Notes: generated by a model from the sequence alone, not told the origin. A DNA stretch of 64,000 bases from Flavobacterium lipolyticum (GCF_020905335.1 NZ_JAJJMN010000001.1:1178001-1242000), one strand, 5' to 3'; shown: positions 10,720-21,011, numbered from the stretch's first letter. Translations and numbers: made by a program.

Positions 10720-11118
10720 TTAGTATACGTAACAAATTACTTCACCACCTACATTTAATTGTTTCGCTTGTTTTCCAGTCATAAGACCTTTTGAAGTTGA
10801 AACAATAGCAATTCCTAATCCGTTAAGGATTCTTGGTAATTTGGCAGCACCTGCGTATTTACGTAAACCAGGTTTACTAATTCTTTGGATATCTTTAATT
10901 ACAGGCTCTTTAGTATCTTTATCATACTTCAAAGCGATCTTGATTGAACCCTGAACAGAGTTGTCTTCAAATTTGTAACTCAAGATATAACCTTGATCAA
11001 ATAAGATCTTAGTTATTTCTTTTTTTAGATTAGAAGCTGGAATTTCAACAACTTTGTGGTTTGCAGCCACAGCGTTACGAACTCTAGTCAAATAATCTGC
11101 AATAGGATCTGTATACAT
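10720..11118 (-). CDS. rpsH: 30S ribosomal protein uS8
   Basis: uS8 binds the central domain of 16S rRNA and in Escherichia coli represses the spc operon. I start it at MYTDPIADYLTRVRNAVAAN (132 residues), because this is where family homology begins. An in-frame ATG 12 codons further up adds only MSPENHNRNQIH, which is not family-like. The C-terminal signature STSKGLMTGKQAKQLNVGGE is present. The spacer before it (about 104 bases) is the longest gap in the rplC-rpsE stretch and holds a promoter-like sequence and a strong hairpin. Confidence 0.95.
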   Translation of the reverse strand: MYTDPIADYLTRVRNAVAANHKVVEIPASNLKKEITKILFDQGYILSYKFEDNSVQGSIKIALKYDKDTKEPVIKDIQRISKPGLRKYAGAAKLPRILNGLGIAIVSTSKGLMTGKQAKQLNVGGEVICYVY

Positions 11119-11142
11119 ATGTATTTGATTGCGATTATGGTT

Positions 11143-11166
11143 TTCGGGAGACACCCGTCTCCCGAA
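11143..11166 (-). promoter_or_regulatory. Strong hairpin between rpsN and rpsH
   Basis: TTCGGGAGAC (11143-11152) pairs perfectly with GTCTCCCGAA (11157-11166) around the loop ACCC, giving a GC-rich 10-pair hairpin 24 bases upstream of the rpsH start. No U tract follows on the minus strand, so it is not a normal terminator. It may control or process the rpsH mRNA, or bind uS8; these roles are inferred. Confidence 0.5.
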
Positions 11167-11198
11167 CCTTTAATCAATTAAAATTATTTTTCGGTTTG

Positions 11199-11229
11199 CA
11201 AAAGTAATAACTTATTGCGAGATTACCAA
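11199..11229 (-). promoter_or_regulatory. Possible internal promoter before rpsH
   Basis: On the minus strand TTG (complement of 11227-11229, inside the rpsN stop region) is followed after exactly 20 bases by TACTTTTG (complement of 11199-11206). This is a full match to the Bacteroidota promoter, and its -7 is identical to that in front of rplC. It would allow separate transcription of rpsH onward. Confidence 0.6.
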
Positions 11230-11492
11230 GAAGCCTTTTTTACTCCAGGGATTAATCCATTATTTGCCATCTCACGGAAAGTTACACGTGAAATACCAAA
11301 TTGACGAATATAACCTCTTGGTCTACCTGTTAATTTACAACGGTTGTGTAAACGAACTGGTGAAGCATTTTTAGGTAATCTTTGTAAGCCTTCATAATCT
11401 CCAGCTTCTAATAAAGCTTTTCTTTTTTCAGCGTACTTAGCTACCGTTTTCTCTCTTTTCACCTCACGGGCTTTCATTGATTCTTTAGCCAT
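11223..11492 (-). CDS. rpsN: 30S ribosomal protein uS14, zinc-free long form
   Basis: uS14 is a 30S head protein. The 89-residue frame is the long form without a CxxC zinc ribbon (a single Cys in [12 protein letters not shown]). The C-terminal signature [20 protein letters not shown] is complete. It lies 3 bases after rplE. Confidence 0.97.
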
Positions 11493-11495
11493 GTC

Positions 11496-12047
11496 TTAAT
11501 TCTTTTTAAAAGGTAAACCTAATTCAGCCAATAACGACTTTGCTTCTTTGTCTGTTTTTGCAGTAGTAACAAAAGTAATATCCATTCCTGAAATTTTGTT
11601 TACTTTGTCAATATCAATTTCCGGGAAAATGATTTGCTCTAAAACTCCAAGGTTGTAATTACCTCTTCCGTCGAAACCAGTAGCTTTGATACCACTAAAA
11701 TCTCTAACGCGTGGTAAAGCAGAAGTAATAAGTCTATCTAAAAACTCATACATTCTCTCTCCACGTAAAGTAACTTTTGCTCCAATAGGCATCCCTTTTC
11801 TCAATTTGAATGACGCAACGTCTTTCTTTGAAATTGTAGATACTGCTTTTTGTCCAGTGATCTTTGTTAACTCATCAACCGCATAGTCAATAAGTTTTTT
11901 ATCAGATACAGCTGCACCAACTCCACGGCTCAAAACGATTTTTTCAAGTTTAGGAACTTGCATTACGTTTGTATATCCGAATTCTTCTTTAAGAGCAGAG
12001 ATTACTCTACTCTTATATTCTTCTTTTAGTCTAGGTGTATATGCCAT
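11496..12047 (-). CDS. rplE: 50S ribosomal protein uL5
   Basis: uL5 binds 5S rRNA and contacts P-site tRNA. The 183-residue frame opens [20 protein letters not shown] and shows [40 protein letters not shown] and the C-terminal [20 protein letters not shown]. Two bases separate it from rplX. Confidence 0.98.
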   Translation of the reverse strand: MAYTPRLKEEYKSRVISALKEEFGYTNVMQVPKLEKIVLSRGVGAAVSDKKLIDYAVDELTKITGQKAVSTISKKDVASFKLRKGMPIGAKVTLRGERMYEFLDRLITSALPRVRDFSGIKATGFDGRGNYNLGVLEQIIFPEIDIDKVNKISGMDITFVTTAKTDKEAKSLLAELGLPFKKN

Positions 12048-12049
12048 TA

Positions 12050-12364
12050 CTATAGTACTTGATTAGATTTTTTTGAAAATCTTACTTTCTTATCTCCTTC
12101 TACTCTAATACCAACTCTAGTTGTTTCCTTAGTTTTAGGATCAATTAGTGAAATGTTAGATATTTGTATAGAAGCTTCTTTCTTAACGATACCACCTTGA
12201 GGGTTTTTAGCACTTGGTTTTGTATGTTTTGAAACCATGTTTACACCTTCAACTATCGCTTTATTTTTCTCACGGTAAACACGTAATACTTTACCTTCAG
12301 CACCTTTATGGTCTCCAGCAATAACTCTTACGATATCTCCTGATTTAATTTTTAGCTTTATCAT
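12050..12364 (-). CDS. rplX: 50S ribosomal protein uL24
   Basis: uL24 starts 50S assembly. The 104-residue frame has the KOW motif near its N-terminus ([20 protein letters not shown]) followed by [19 protein letters not shown]. It lies 11 bases after rplN. Confidence 0.97.
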   Translation of the reverse strand: MIKLKIKSGDIVRVIAGDHKGAEGKVLRVYREKNKAIVEGVNMVSKHTKPSAKNPQGGIVKKEASIQISNISLIDPKTKETTRVGIRVEGDKKVRFSKKSNQVL

Positions 12365-12375
12365 CTTAAAACGAA

Positions 12376-12744
12376 TTAAAGCACTTCTGGTGCTAATGAT
12401 ACAATTTTCATGAATTGTTTTTCACGAAGTTCTCTTGCTACCGGACCAAAAACACGTGTTCCTCTCATTTCCCCTGCAGCGTTCAAAAGAACACATGCAT
12501 TATCATCGAAACGGATATAAGAACCATCAGCTCTTCTCACTTCTTTTTTGGTACGTACAACAACTGCAGTTGAAACAGCTCCTTTTTTCACGTTACCGTT
12601 TGGAGTTGCATCTTTAATAGATACTACAATCTTGTCACCAACAGAGGCATACCTTCTTTTGGTACCTCCTAAAACACGGATAGTTAAAACTTCTTTTGCT
12701 CCCGTGTTATCTGCTACTTTTAGTCTTGATTCCTGTTGTACCAT
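12376..12744 (-). CDS. rplN: 50S ribosomal protein uL14
   Basis: uL14 lies at the intersubunit face. The 122-residue frame opens [19 protein letters not shown] and contains the family signature ([20 protein letters not shown]) and the end [16 protein letters not shown]. It follows rpsQ by 2 bases. Confidence 0.98.
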
Positions 12745-12746
12745 AA

Positions 12747-13007
12747 TTATTTAGCTCTTTCTAAGATTTCAACTAATCTCCAACATTTTGTTTTACTTAA
12801 AGGACGCGTTTCGCTAATTCTTACAGTATCTCCAATGTTACAGTCGTTTGTTTCGTCGTGTGCAACATATTTCTTAGTTTTCAACACGAACTTACCGTAT
12901 AATGGGTGTTTTACTTTTCTTACTTCAGCAATAACAATAGACTTATCCATTTTATTTGAAGTAACAACACCTATTCTTTCTTTTCTTAAATTTCTTTTTT
13001 CTTCCAT
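12747..13007 (-). CDS. rpsQ: 30S ribosomal protein uS17
   Basis: uS17 is an OB-fold primary 16S rRNA binder. The 86-residue frame shows [20 protein letters not shown] and the signature [20 protein letters not shown]. It follows rpmC by 17 bases. Confidence 0.97.
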   Translation of the reverse strand: MEEKRNLRKERIGVVTSNKMDKSIVIAEVRKVKHPLYGKFVLKTKKYVAHDETNDCNIGDTVRISETRPLSKTKCWRLVEILERAK

Positions 13008-13024
13008 CTTTCAGCAGAATACAA

Positions 13025-13216
13025 TTATTGTAACTCTCTTTTAGTTAACTCTGTAGCCAATCTTGCAACTGTTCTTCTTACACTTCTAATTTGAAGTGGG
13101 TTTTCAATTGGAGAAATAGCGTGAGCCATTTTTAGGTCAGCATATATTTTCTTAGTTTGACTAAGTTTTTCTTGCAACTCCGCTGCAGAAAGATCTTTTA
13201 TTTCTGATTGTTTCAT
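13025..13216 (-). CDS. rpmC: 50S ribosomal protein uL29
   Basis: uL29 is a small helical hairpin protein near the exit tunnel. The 63-residue frame shows MKQSEIKDLSAAELQEKLSQ and ends NPLQIRSVRRTVARLATEL plus TKRELQ, matching the family. It lies between rplP and rpsQ as in most bacteria. Confidence 0.96.
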   Translation of the reverse strand: MKQSEIKDLSAAELQEKLSQTKKIYADLKMAHAISPIENPLQIRSVRRTVARLATELTKRELQ

Positions 13217-13229
13217 AATATAAATTTAA

Positions 13230-13655
13230 TTATGCTTCGAAATCTCTAGCAACGACGAATTTAGTTTTTACTGGAAGTTTTTGCGCTGCAAGACGTAAAG
13301 CCTCTTTTGCAACTGACAATGGAACTCCTCCAACTTCAAACATAATTCTTCCTGGTTTAACAACAGCAGCCCAATACTCAACTGCTCCTTTACCTTTACC
13401 CATACGTACTTCAAGAGGTTTCTTAGTAATAGGCTTGTCTGGAAATATTTTAATCCATAATTGTCCTTCTCTCTTCATGTAACGAGTTGCAGCGATACGT
13501 GCAGCTTCGATTTGACGAGAAGTCAAGAACATTCCATCTTCATGTACAGATTTAATACCAAACATTCCATTAGAAAGTTCATGCCCTCTTTGAGAGTTAC
13601 CTTTCATCTTACCTTTTTGTACCTTACGGTATTTTGTTCTTTTAGGCTGTAACAT
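13230..13655 (-). CDS. rplP: 50S ribosomal protein uL16
   Basis: uL16 helps shape the A-site side of the peptidyl transferase region. The 141-residue frame opens [20 protein letters not shown] and contains [20 protein letters not shown] and [20 protein letters not shown], both family signatures. It follows rpsC by 19 bases. Confidence 0.98.
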   Translation of the reverse strand: MLQPKRTKYRKVQKGKMKGNSQRGHELSNGMFGIKSVHEDGMFLTSRQIEAARIAATRYMKREGQLWIKIFPDKPITKKPLEVRMGKGKGAVEYWAAVVKPGRIMFEVGGVPLSVAKEALRLAAQKLPVKTKFVVARDFEA

Positions 13656-13674
13656 TTTTCTTTAGTTTAAAAAT

Positions 13675-14436
13675 TTACTTTCTTTTACGAGCGTCTGGTT
13701 TTCCACCTTTATTAAAAGGCTTTCTGTCTCCTCTTGGAGAATCGCCACCTTTACCACCACCAGTTCCAGATTGTTTTTTATCCATTCCTGCAAGTGGAGA
13801 AAGATCTCTCTTTCCATAAACTTCACCTTTCATGATCCATACTTTGATACCCATTCTACCGTAAGTAGTGTGAGCTTCAGCCAAAGCATAGTCAATATCA
13901 GCTCTGAAAGTTGATAGAGGAATTCTACCTTCTTTGAAACCTTCTGAACGCGCCATCTCAGCACCATTCAAACGACCAGAAATCAAAACTTTGATACCTT
14001 CAGCGTTCATACGCATAGAAGCAGCAATAGCCATTTTGATTGCACGTCTGTAAGAAATACGGCTTTCGATTTGACGAGCGATGCTTGTCGCCACAAGATA
14101 AGCATCTAACTCAGGTCTTTTAATTTCAAAGATGTTGATTTGAACCTCTTTGTCAGTAACTTTCTTAAGTTCTTCTTTTAACTTGTCTACCTCTTGTCCA
14201 CCTTTTCCGATAATGATACCAGGTCTAGCAGTAGTGATAGTAACGGTTACAAGTTTCAAAGTTCTCTCGATGATTACTTTAGATACACTAGCTTTTGATA
14301 AACGAGCGTGGATATACTTTCTGATTTTGTGATCTTCGGCAAGTTTATCACCGTAGTCATTTCCACCATACCAGTTTGAGTCCCACCCTCTGATGATACC
14401 AAGTCTATTTCCAATTGGATTTGTCTTTTGTCCCAT
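13675..14436 (-). CDS. rpsC: 30S ribosomal protein uS3
   Basis: uS3 lines the mRNA entry channel. The 253-residue frame opens [20 protein letters not shown]. It has a type II KH domain ([20 protein letters not shown]) and the C-terminal domain ([20 protein letters not shown]). The last ~30 residues are a Gly/Lys/Arg-rich tail beyond the core, which makes the protein somewhat longer than the E. coli one. It lies 5 bases after rplV. Confidence 0.98.
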   Translation of the reverse strand: MGQKTNPIGNRLGIIRGWDSNWYGGNDYGDKLAEDHKIRKYIHARLSKASVSKVIIERTLKLVTVTITTARPGIIIGKGGQEVDKLKEELKKVTDKEVQINIFEIKRPELDAYLVATSIARQIESRISYRRAIKMAIAASMRMNAEGIKVLISGRLNGAEMARSEGFKEGRIPLSTFRADIDYALAEAHTTYGRMGIKVWIMKGEVYGKRDLSPLAGMDKKQSGTGGGKGGDSPRGDRKPFNKGGKPDARKRK

Positions 14437-14441
14437 GCTGC

Positions 14442-14855
14442 TTAAGAATTGCTTTGTGTGTTATTGATAGCTCCAAGCACGATTGTAACGTGGTTAGAAC
14501 GTTTTCTTATTCTGTGTGCACGACCTTGTGGAGCTGGACGAAGTCTTTTCAACATCATTCCACCATCTACTCTGATCTCTTTAACAAATAATCCAGCTTC
14601 TTCTAAATTACCTTCACTATTTTTTTGCTCCCAGTTGTTGATTGCAGATAATAATAGTTTCTCTAATTTTCTTGAAGCTTCTTTAGAACTGAATCTTAAG
14701 ATGTTAAGTGCTCTTTCTACCTTCTGACCTCTTACCAAGTCCGCTACTAAGCGCATTTTTCTAGGTGAAGTAGGGCAGTTATTCAATTTTGCGAAAGCAA
14801 TAGACTTATTAGCCTCTTTTCTCGCATCTGCTGTTTCTCTTTTACGAACTCCCAT
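14442..14855 (-). CDS. rplV: 50S ribosomal protein uL22
   Basis: uL22 reaches into the exit tunnel with a beta hairpin. The 137-residue frame shows [20 protein letters not shown], then the tunnel hairpin region [20 protein letters not shown]. It lies 6 bases after rpsS. Confidence 0.97.
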
Positions 14856-14861
14856 TGCTTC

Positions 14862-15140
14862 TTATTTTTTACCTTTATTTTTTGCTCCAGCATGACCTCT
14901 AAAAGATCTAGTTGGTGAAAACTCTCCTAATTTGTGACCTACCATGTTTTCTGTTACGTAAACCGGTACAAATTGACGACCGTTATGAACTGCGATAGTT
15001 TGTCCAACAAAGTCTGGAGTAATCATGGAAGCTCTAGACCAAGTCTTTACTACTCCATTTTTTCCGCTTTCAATGTTTTCCTGAACTTTCTTGTCTAACT
15101 TATAATGAACGAAAGGTCCTTTTTTTAATGAACGTGCCAT
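14862..15140 (-). CDS. rpsS: 30S ribosomal protein uS19
   Basis: uS19 sits on the 30S head and pairs with uS13. The 92-residue frame opens [19 protein letters not shown] and contains the signature [18 protein letters not shown]. It lies 6 bases after rplB. Confidence 0.98.
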   Translation of the reverse strand: MARSLKKGPFVHYKLDKKVQENIESGKNGVVKTWSRASMITPDFVGQTIAVHNGRQFVPVYVTENMVGHKLGEFSPTRSFRGHAGAKNKGKK

Positions 15141-15146
15141 ATCTTA

Positions 15147-15971
15147 TTATTTCTTTCTACGTTCTACGATATACTTGTTACTCGGGTTTTTCTTAGAACG
15201 AGTTCTGTAACCTTTAGCTGGCAATCCGTTTCTTGAACGTGGGTGCCCTCCAGAAGAACGTCCTTCACCACCTCCCATAGGGTGATCAACTGGGTTCATC
15301 GCTACTGGTCTAGTTCTAGGTCTTCTTCCTAACCATCTTGTTCTACCTGCTTTTCCAGATACAACTAATTGGTGATCAGAATTAGAAACAGCTCCAATTG
15401 TAGCCGAACATGTTAACAAGATTAATCTTGTCTCTCCTGATGGCATTTTAATTGTAGCGTATTTTCCGTCTCTTGCCATTAACTGAGCAAAAGTTCCAGC
15501 TGAACGAGCAATAACTGCTCCTTGTCCTGGACGTAACTCAATACAAGATATAACAGTTCCAAGAGGAATTCTGCTTAAAGGCAATGTATTACCAATCTCT
15601 GGTTGAGATTCTGGACCAGAAACTAATTTCTGACCAACTTTCAATCCGTTTTGAGCGATAATATAAGTTTTCTCTCCATCAGCATAAGCTAATAAAGCGA
15701 TAAATGCAGTACGATTTGGATCGTATTCGATTGATTTCACAGTAGCTGGAATTCCAACTTTAGTTCTTTTGAAATCAATAATACGATATCTCTGCTTGTG
15801 ACCACCACCCGTATAACGCATGGTCATCTTTCCTTGACTATTTCTACCTCCAGAGTTTTTTATCGGCGCTATCAAAGAGCGTTCCGGCTTATCAGTTGTA
15901 ATGGCGTCATAACCATTCACAACTCTAAATCGCTGACCTGGGGTAATAGGTTTTAATTTTCTTACTGACAT
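15147..15971 (-). CDS. rplB: 50S ribosomal protein uL2
   Basis: uL2 is a primary 23S rRNA binder needed for peptidyl transferase activity. The 274-residue frame has the OB and SH3-like domains and the signature [20 protein letters not shown], which includes the conserved histidine near the catalytic centre. It follows rplW by 9 bases. Confidence 0.98.
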   Translation of the reverse strand: MSVRKLKPITPGQRFRVVNGYDAITTDKPERSLIAPIKNSGGRNSQGKMTMRYTGGGHKQRYRIIDFKRTKVGIPATVKSIEYDPNRTAFIALLAYADGEKTYIIAQNGLKVGQKLVSGPESQPEIGNTLPLSRIPLGTVISCIELRPGQGAVIARSAGTFAQLMARDGKYATIKMPSGETRLILLTCSATIGAVSNSDHQLVVSGKAGRTRWLGRRPRTRPVAMNPVDHPMGGGEGRSSGGHPRSRNGLPAKGYRTRSKKNPSNKYIVERRKK

Positions 15972-15980
15972 TTTTCTATC

Positions 15981-16271
15981 TTAGATATTGTTGTAAAAAT
16001 CAATTGTTTCTCCTTCTTGTACTTGTACAATTGCTTTTTTAATAGCATTTGTCTTTCCACTGATTAAACCACTTTTAGTGTATTTTGTAGTTCTATCCGG
16101 TCTTACGTTCATCGTGTTAACTGAAACGATAGTTACTCCATAAGCAGCTTCAACAGCTTTCTTAATTTGAACTTTGTTTGCTTTTTTGTCAACAACGAAT
16201 CCGAAGCGGTTTAAAACTTCACTTTCTTTGGTTACTTTTTCCGTTACTATAGGTCTAATTATGATACTCAT
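15981..16271 (-). CDS. rplW: 50S ribosomal protein uL23
   Basis: uL23 forms the docking site for trigger factor and SRP at the exit tunnel. The 96-residue frame opens MSIIIRPIVTEKVTKESEVL and contains KANKVQIKKAVEAAYGVTIV, the family core. It lies 7 bases after rplD. Confidence 0.97.
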   Translation of the reverse strand: MSIIIRPIVTEKVTKESEVLNRFGFVVDKKANKVQIKKAVEAAYGVTIVSVNTMNVRPDRTTKYTKSGLISGKTNAIKKAIVQVQEGETIDFYNNI

Positions 16272-16278
16272 ATTCCTA

Positions 16279-16908
16279 TTATTTACTTAAATTTTCTTCA
16301 ATTAACTCCAAAGAACCTTCTAAAAGCACTAAATTGTTAGTGTTTAAAATAGCGTAAGTGCTTAATTCTGAGCTAGTTACGACATTAGAAGCCTTTAAAT
16401 TGCGTGACGACAAATATACATTTTTATTCGACTCTCCCAACACAAATAAGGATTTTTTATTCTCTAACCCTAAAGCTTTCAAAACGTTAATGAAATTTTT
16501 AGTGTTTGGCGCTTCAAAATTAAAGTCTTCAAGAACGATAATATTCGACTCTTTTGCTTTGATTGAGAAAGCTGATTTTCTTGCCAATCTTTTCAAGCCT
16601 TTATTCAATTTAAATGAATAACTTCTTGGTCTTGGTCCGAAAATTGTTCCACCACCTTTAAACAATGGATTTTTGATACTTCCCGCACGAGCTGTACCAG
16701 TTCCTTTTTGTTTTTTAATCTTACGTGTACTTCCTGTCACTTCAGCTCTTTCTTTAGCTTTGTGAGTCCCTTGTCTTTGATTAGCAAGATATTGCTTAAC
16801 ATCAAGGTATACAGCGTGATTGTTTGGTTCAATTGCGAATACTGAATCAGAAAGTTGAACTTTTCTTCCAGTATCTTTTCCGTTGAAATCTAATACTTTT
16901 ACTTCCAT
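16279..16908 (-). CDS. rplD: 50S ribosomal protein uL4
   Basis: uL4 lines the exit tunnel; in E. coli it also represses the S10 operon. The 209-residue frame has the basic extended loop ([20 protein letters not shown], then [17 protein letters not shown]). Its ATG overlaps the rplC stop by one base (TAATG), which suggests coupled translation. Confidence 0.97.
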   Translation of the reverse strand: MEVKVLDFNGKDTGRKVQLSDSVFAIEPNNHAVYLDVKQYLANQRQGTHKAKERAEVTGSTRKIKKQKGTGTARAGSIKNPLFKGGGTIFGPRPRSYSFKLNKGLKRLARKSAFSIKAKESNIIVLEDFNFEAPNTKNFINVLKALGLENKKSLFVLGESNKNVYLSSRNLKASNVVTSSELSTYAILNTNNLVLLEGSLELIEENLSK

Positions 16909-17525
16909 TACTTCTGAATGATTACATAAGAGTTTTTATGTCCAGGAACACATCCTTTAATAACAAGTAGGTTCTTTTCAGCCACTACTTTTAAAACTCT
17001 AAGGTTTTGAACTTTTACATTGTCTCCTCCCATTCTTCCAGCCATACGCATTCCTTTGAATACTCTAGATGGATAAGAAGATGCTCCTACAGAACCTGGC
17101 GCTCTTAAACGGTTGTGTTGACCGTGAGTTGCTTGTCCAACACCACCAAATCCGTGACGCTTAACAACCCCTTGAAAACCTTTACCTTTAGATACACCTT
17201 GTACATCTACAAATTCTCCTTCAGAAAAAATAGAAACATCAATAAGATCTCCTAATTTTTGCTCAGTTGCAAAATCTTGAAATTCAACGACTTTTTTCTT
17301 AGCTACAGTTCCAGCTTTTTTAAAGTGACCTAAAGCCGCTTTAGTGGAATGTTTCTCGTTTTTGTCATCGAAACCAAGTTGCAACGCTTCGTACCCGTCA
17401 ACACCTTTGGTTCTGACTTGGGTAACAACACAAGGACCAGCTTCGATTACTGTACAAGGAATGTTTTTCCCGTTTTCGTCGAAAATACTAGTCATGCCGA
17501 TTTTTTTACCAATTAACCCAGACAT
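16908..17525 (-). CDS. rplC: 50S ribosomal protein uL3
   Basis: uL3 is an early 23S rRNA binder whose loop reaches the peptidyl transferase centre. The 205-residue frame opens [20 protein letters not shown] and has the signature [19 protein letters not shown]. It is the first gene of the long operon: a full promoter lies 70-100 bases upstream, and rpsJ, which leads this operon in E. coli, is cut off by a terminator. Confidence 0.98.
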   Translation of the reverse strand: MSGLIGKKIGMTSIFDENGKNIPCTVIEAGPCVVTQVRTKGVDGYEALQLGFDDKNEKHSTKAALGHFKKAGTVAKKKVVEFQDFATEQKLGDLIDVSIFSEGEFVDVQGVSKGKGFQGVVKRHGFGGVGQATHGQHNRLRAPGSVGASSYPSRVFKGMRMAGRMGGDNVKVQNLRVLKVVAEKNLLVIKGCVPGHKNSYVIIQK

Positions 17526-17594
17526 AAATATTAATTATTAATTACTAAAATTCCCTTCAATTTGAAAATAACAGAAATTTCCAAACAGGGAGTG

Positions 17595-17626
17595 CAAAAG
17601 TAGATATTAAAATTGAATATACCAAA
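17595..17626 (-). promoter_or_regulatory. Promoter of the rplC-rplQ ribosomal operon
   Basis: On the minus strand TTTG (complement of 17623-17626) and TACTTTTG (complement of 17595-17602) are spaced by 20 bases between TTG and the -7, a full match to the Bacteroidota promoter. Transcription would start about 60 bases before the rplC ATG. Confidence 0.8.
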
Positions 17627-17629
17627 CAG

Positions 17630-17880
17630 TTAGAAAAATTAAATAGCTCATTATCAAAAACCAAGCTTCAAAACAACCTCAAAAACAACCTTGTTTTTTT
17701 CCAATACTGAAATCATTTTTTACATTTTCAACTCTTTCACACTTAACAATTAATTAATAAAACCACAACAAAAAACACTCGAATCCCCTTAAAACAAAGG
17801 ACTTTATGAAAATTTGCAGAAAAATTAAAAATAAAAAAACCTCAAAATCACATCGTAAAAAAGCATTATTTTAAAACAAA
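17630..17880. other. AT-rich part of the rpsJ-rplC gap, nothing recognised
   Basis: The 405-base gap between rpsJ and rplC holds the rplC promoter at one end and the rpsJ terminator at the other. The middle is A-rich on the plus strand with no reading frame of note, no tRNA-like fold and no clear repeat. Confidence 0.6.
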
Positions 17881-17910
17881 AAAAAGCGAGACATTTCTGA
17901 CTCGCTTTTT
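17881..17910 (-). terminator. Terminator after rpsJ (end of str operon)
   Basis: AAAAAGCGAG (17881-17890) pairs perfectly with CTCGCTTTTT (17901-17910) around a 10-base loop, 20 bases after the rpsJ stop. Flanking A and T runs supply the U tract. It separates the str operon from the rplC operon. Confidence 0.85.
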
Positions 17911-17930
17911 ATATAAAAAATATAAAAAAA

Positions 17931-18236
17931 TTATACTTTTATCTCTACTTCAACACCACTTGGCAATTCAAGTTTCATTAAAGCATCAATAGTTTTAGAT
18001 GAAGATGAATAAATATCAATCAATCTCTTGTATGACATTACTTCAAATTGCTCTCTCGCTTTTTTGTTAACGTGCGGAGAACGCAACACAGTGAAAAGTT
18101 TTTTGTGAGTTGGCAACGGTATTGGACCTGTTACAACTGCACCAGTAGTTTTTACTGTTTTCACGATCTTTTCAGCAGATTTATCTACCAACATGTGATC
18201 GTAAGACTTTAGTTTTATTCTGATTTTTTGACTCAT
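17931..18236 (-). CDS. rpsJ: 30S ribosomal protein uS10
   Basis: uS10 is a 30S head protein that also acts as NusE in transcription antitermination. The 101-residue frame shows [20 protein letters not shown] and the signature [20 protein letters not shown]. It lies 11 bases after fusA, making it the last gene of the str operon here and not the first of the S10 operon. Confidence 0.98.
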
Positions 18237-18247
18237 TTTCTTAAGAA

Positions 18248-20404
18248 TTAAGCGTTACCTTTTGCTTTTTTAATTACCGCTTCTGAAATATTAGAAGGCG
18301 TTTCTGCATAGTGAGAAAACTCCATTGTTGAAGTAGCTCTACCAGAAGACAATGTTCTCAATGTCGTAACATATCCAAACATCTCTGATAACGGCACATC
18401 AGCTTTAATAGTTTTTGCACCATTTCTATCCCCCATATCATTAACCTGACCTCTACGACGGTTGATATCACCTACGATATCTCCCATGTTTTCTTCAGGA
18501 GTAATAACCTCCATTTTCATGATTGGCTCAAGAACAATTGCACCAGCAGCTTTAGCTACTTCTCTATAACCCATTCTGGCAGCTAACTCAAAAGAAAGCG
18601 CATCAGAATCGACAGGGTGGAAAGATCCGTCTGTCAAAGTTACTTTCAAACTATCCACTTGATAACCAGCCAAAGGACCAGTTTTCATAGCTTCACGGAA
18701 ACCTTTTTCTACAGATGGAATATATTCTTTAGGAACGTTACCACCTTTTACAGCATTAATAAACTGTAATCCTTTTGGAACCTTACCATCAACTTCATCA
18801 GCAGGCTCAAGTGTAAATACGATATCACCGAATTTACCACGACCTCCAGATTGTTTTTTGTAAGTTTCTCTGTGTGTTGCAGATCTTGTAAACGCTTCTT
18901 TATACTCAACTTGAGGCTCACCTTGGTTTACTTCAACTTTAAATTCACGTTTCATACGATCTACCAAGATATCTAAGTGAAGCTCACCCATACCCGAGAT
19001 AATTGTTTGACCAGAAGCCTCATCAGTTCTAACTGTAAAAGTTGGATCTTCCTCAGCTAATTTAGCCAAAGCCATACCCATTTTATCTACGTCAGCCTTT
19101 GTTTTTGGCTCAATAGCAATACCAATTACCGGTGCAGGGAATTTCATAGACTCTAAAATAATTGGGTGTTTTTCATCACACAATGTATCTCCGGTTTTAA
19201 TATCTTTAAATCCAACAGCAGCTCCAATATCTCCAGCCTCAATATATTCGATTGGATTTTGTTTGTTAGCATGCATTTGGTAAATACGAGAAATTCTTTC
19301 TTTACTACCAGAACGTGTATTCAACACATAAGAACCAGCATCTAAACGACCAGAATAAGCACGGAAGAAAGCTAAACGACCAACGAACGGGTCAGTAGCA
19401 ATTTTAAATGCTAAAGCTGCAAATGGCTCTTTAACATCTGGCTTACGCAAGATTTTAGTTTGATCTTCTTCTAATAATTCAGCATCATCAGGATGAATCC
19501 CTTCGATACCTTCTTTATCCATTGGAGATGGCAAATACTTACATACTGCATCTAACATGAACTGAACCCCTTTATTTTTGAAAGAAGAACCAGCAATCAT
19601 AGGAATGATAGCCATATCAATTGTAGCAGCTCTAAGCGCCACATTAATTTCTTCCTCAGTAATAGAGTTTTCATCCTCCATGAATTTCTCCAACAAATTC
19701 TCATCATAATCAGCTACTGCCTCAATAAGAATCGATCTGTACTCTTTTACTTCTGCAACCATATCCTCAGGGATAGGCACGATATCAAAAGTAGCTCCCT
19801 GAGTAGCATCATGCCAAACAATAGCTTGGTTTTTTACTAAATCAACAACACCTTTAAAATCGTTTTCTTCACCAATTGGCAAAGTGATCGCAACAGCATT
19901 AGATTTCAACATATCACGAACTTGTTGACAAACTGCCAAAAAGTTAGATCCTTGACGGTCCATTTTATTAACAAACCCCATACGTGGAACCCTGTATTGA
20001 TCAGCAAGTCTCCAGTTAGTTTCTGATTGAGGCTCAACACCATCAACAGCACTAAATAAAAATACTAAACCATCCAATACACGCAAAGAACGGTTTACCT
20101 CTACCGTAAAGTCAACGTGTCCAGGAGTATCAATAATATTAAAGTGATAAGGCAATGTTTCAGGCAACGATTTCCCTTGCTCAGTTGGAAAATTCCACTC
20201 ACAAGTTGTAGCTGCTGAAGTAATTGTAATACCTCTTTCTTGCTCTTGAGCCATCCAGTCCATTGTTGCAGCACCATCGTGTACCTCACCAATTTTGTGT
20301 GACTTTCCAGTATAAAAAAGAATACGCTCAGTTGTTGTTGTTTTACCAGCATCAATGTGAGCAGCAATTCCGATATTTCTTGTATATTTTAAATCTCTAG
20401 CCAT
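18248..20404 (-). CDS. fusA: Translation elongation factor G
   Basis: EF-G drives ribosomal translocation and, with RRF, recycling, at the cost of GTP. The 718-residue frame has the P-loop [13 protein letters not shown] near residue 17, the switch motif [11 protein letters not shown], the G3 motif DTPGHVDF and the G4 motif NKMD. The domain II-V region then follows, including [20 protein letters not shown] and the C-terminal [20 protein letters not shown]. No tuf gene follows it, unlike the enterobacterial str operon. Confidence 0.98.
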   Translation of the reverse strand: MARDLKYTRNIGIAAHIDAGKTTTTERILFYTGKSHKIGEVHDGAATMDWMAQEQERGITITSAATTCEWNFPTEQGKSLPETLPYHFNIIDTPGHVDFTVEVNRSLRVLDGLVFLFSAVDGVEPQSETNWRLADQYRVPRMGFVNKMDRQGSNFLAVCQQVRDMLKSNAVAITLPIGEENDFKGVVDLVKNQAIVWHDATQGATFDIVPIPEDMVAEVKEYRSILIEAVADYDENLLEKFMEDENSITEEEINVALRAATIDMAIIPMIAGSSFKNKGVQFMLDAVCKYLPSPMDKEGIEGIHPDDAELLEEDQTKILRKPDVKEPFAALAFKIATDPFVGRLAFFRAYSGRLDAGSYVLNTRSGSKERISRIYQMHANKQNPIEYIEAGDIGAAVGFKDIKTGDTLCDEKHPIILESMKFPAPVIGIAIEPKTKADVDKMGMALAKLAEEDPTFTVRTDEASGQTIISGMGELHLDILVDRMKREFKVEVNQGEPQVEYKEAFTRSATHRETYKKQSGGRGKFGDIVFTLEPADEVDGKVPKGLQFINAVKGGNVPKEYIPSVEKGFREAMKTGPLAGYQVDSLKVTLTDGSFHPVDSDALSFELAARMGYREVAKAAGAIVLEPIMKMEVITPEENMGDIVGDINRRRGQVNDMGDRNGAKTIKADVPLSEMFGYVTTLRTLSSGRATSTMEFSHYAETPSNISEAVIKKAKGNA

Positions 20405-20415
20405 TTCTTTACGAA

Positions 20416-20892
20416 TTAAAATCTAAAGTGAGAGAATGCTTTATTAGCTTCTGCCATTTTGTGAGTATCCATTCTTTTCTTAACCGCAGCACCTTCTTCT
20501 TTAGCAGCTGCTAAACATTCTGACGCTAAACGTTGTGCCATAGATTTTTCATTTCTTCTTCTTGAATAAAGTATTAACCACTTCATTGCCATAGAAATTT
20601 TTCTGTCTGGACGAATCTGCATTGGAATTTGAAATGTAGCTCCACCTACTCTACGGCTACGTACTTCTACGTGAGGCATAACGTTTGTTAAAGCATCTTT
20701 CCAAATTTCTAATGAAGTTTTCTCATCATTTTGCTTTTTAGATTCGATGATATCAATTGCATCATAAAATACTTTGAAAGCTGTAGATTTCTTACCATCC
20801 CACATTAAGTTGTTCACGAAACGTGTTACCAATTGGTCATTAAACCTTGGATCTGGTAAAAGTGGTCTTTTCTTTGCCGCTCTTTTTCTCAT
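20416..20892 (-). CDS. rpsG: 30S ribosomal protein uS7
   Basis: uS7 starts assembly of the 30S head and touches E-site tRNA. The 158-residue frame opens [20 protein letters not shown] and shows [20 protein letters not shown], the family signature, and the end [14 protein letters not shown]. It lies 11 bases before fusA in the transcript order and about 120 bases after rpsL. Confidence 0.98.
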   Translation of the reverse strand: MRKRAAKKRPLLPDPRFNDQLVTRFVNNLMWDGKKSTAFKVFYDAIDIIESKKQNDEKTSLEIWKDALTNVMPHVEVRSRRVGGATFQIPMQIRPDRKISMAMKWLILYSRRRNEKSMAQRLASECLAAAKEEGAAVKKRMDTHKMAEANKAFSHFRF

Positions 20893-20929
20893 GTCTTTTT
20901 TTTAAATAAAAAGTTATAGGTTATCCGTT

Positions 20930-21005
20930 AAATGTTATGTGTTACAGATTTCAAGTACATACTCAAAACCCCAACCCTTAACTCCTAACCTCCAACTCTT
21001 AACGT
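20930..21005. repeat. Word-repeat spacer between rpsL and rpsG
   Basis: The 119-base gap between rpsL and rpsG contains a chain of related short words. On the plus strand these are CCCCAACCCTTAACTCC, then TAACCTCCAACTCTTAACG; on the minus strand they read as GTTAAG/GTTGG/GTTAGG variants. There is no reading frame or terminator in it. It looks like a decayed microsatellite of about 6-8 bases per unit. Confidence 0.55.
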
Positions 21006-21011
21006 TTTAAA

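Noticed and set aside
11119..11154. Longer start for uS8
   Set aside because: The 12 extra residues are not family-like, and the conserved N-terminus starts at MYTDPIADYL.
12736..13044. Plus-strand frame of 102 codons over rpsQ
   Set aside because: It is antisense to rpsQ, with low-complexity Phe/Leu/Thr composition typical of a shadow frame.
20101..20367. Minus-strand 88-codon frame inside fusA
   Set aside because: It lies in an alternative frame of fusA, which has all its GTPase motifs in the main frame.
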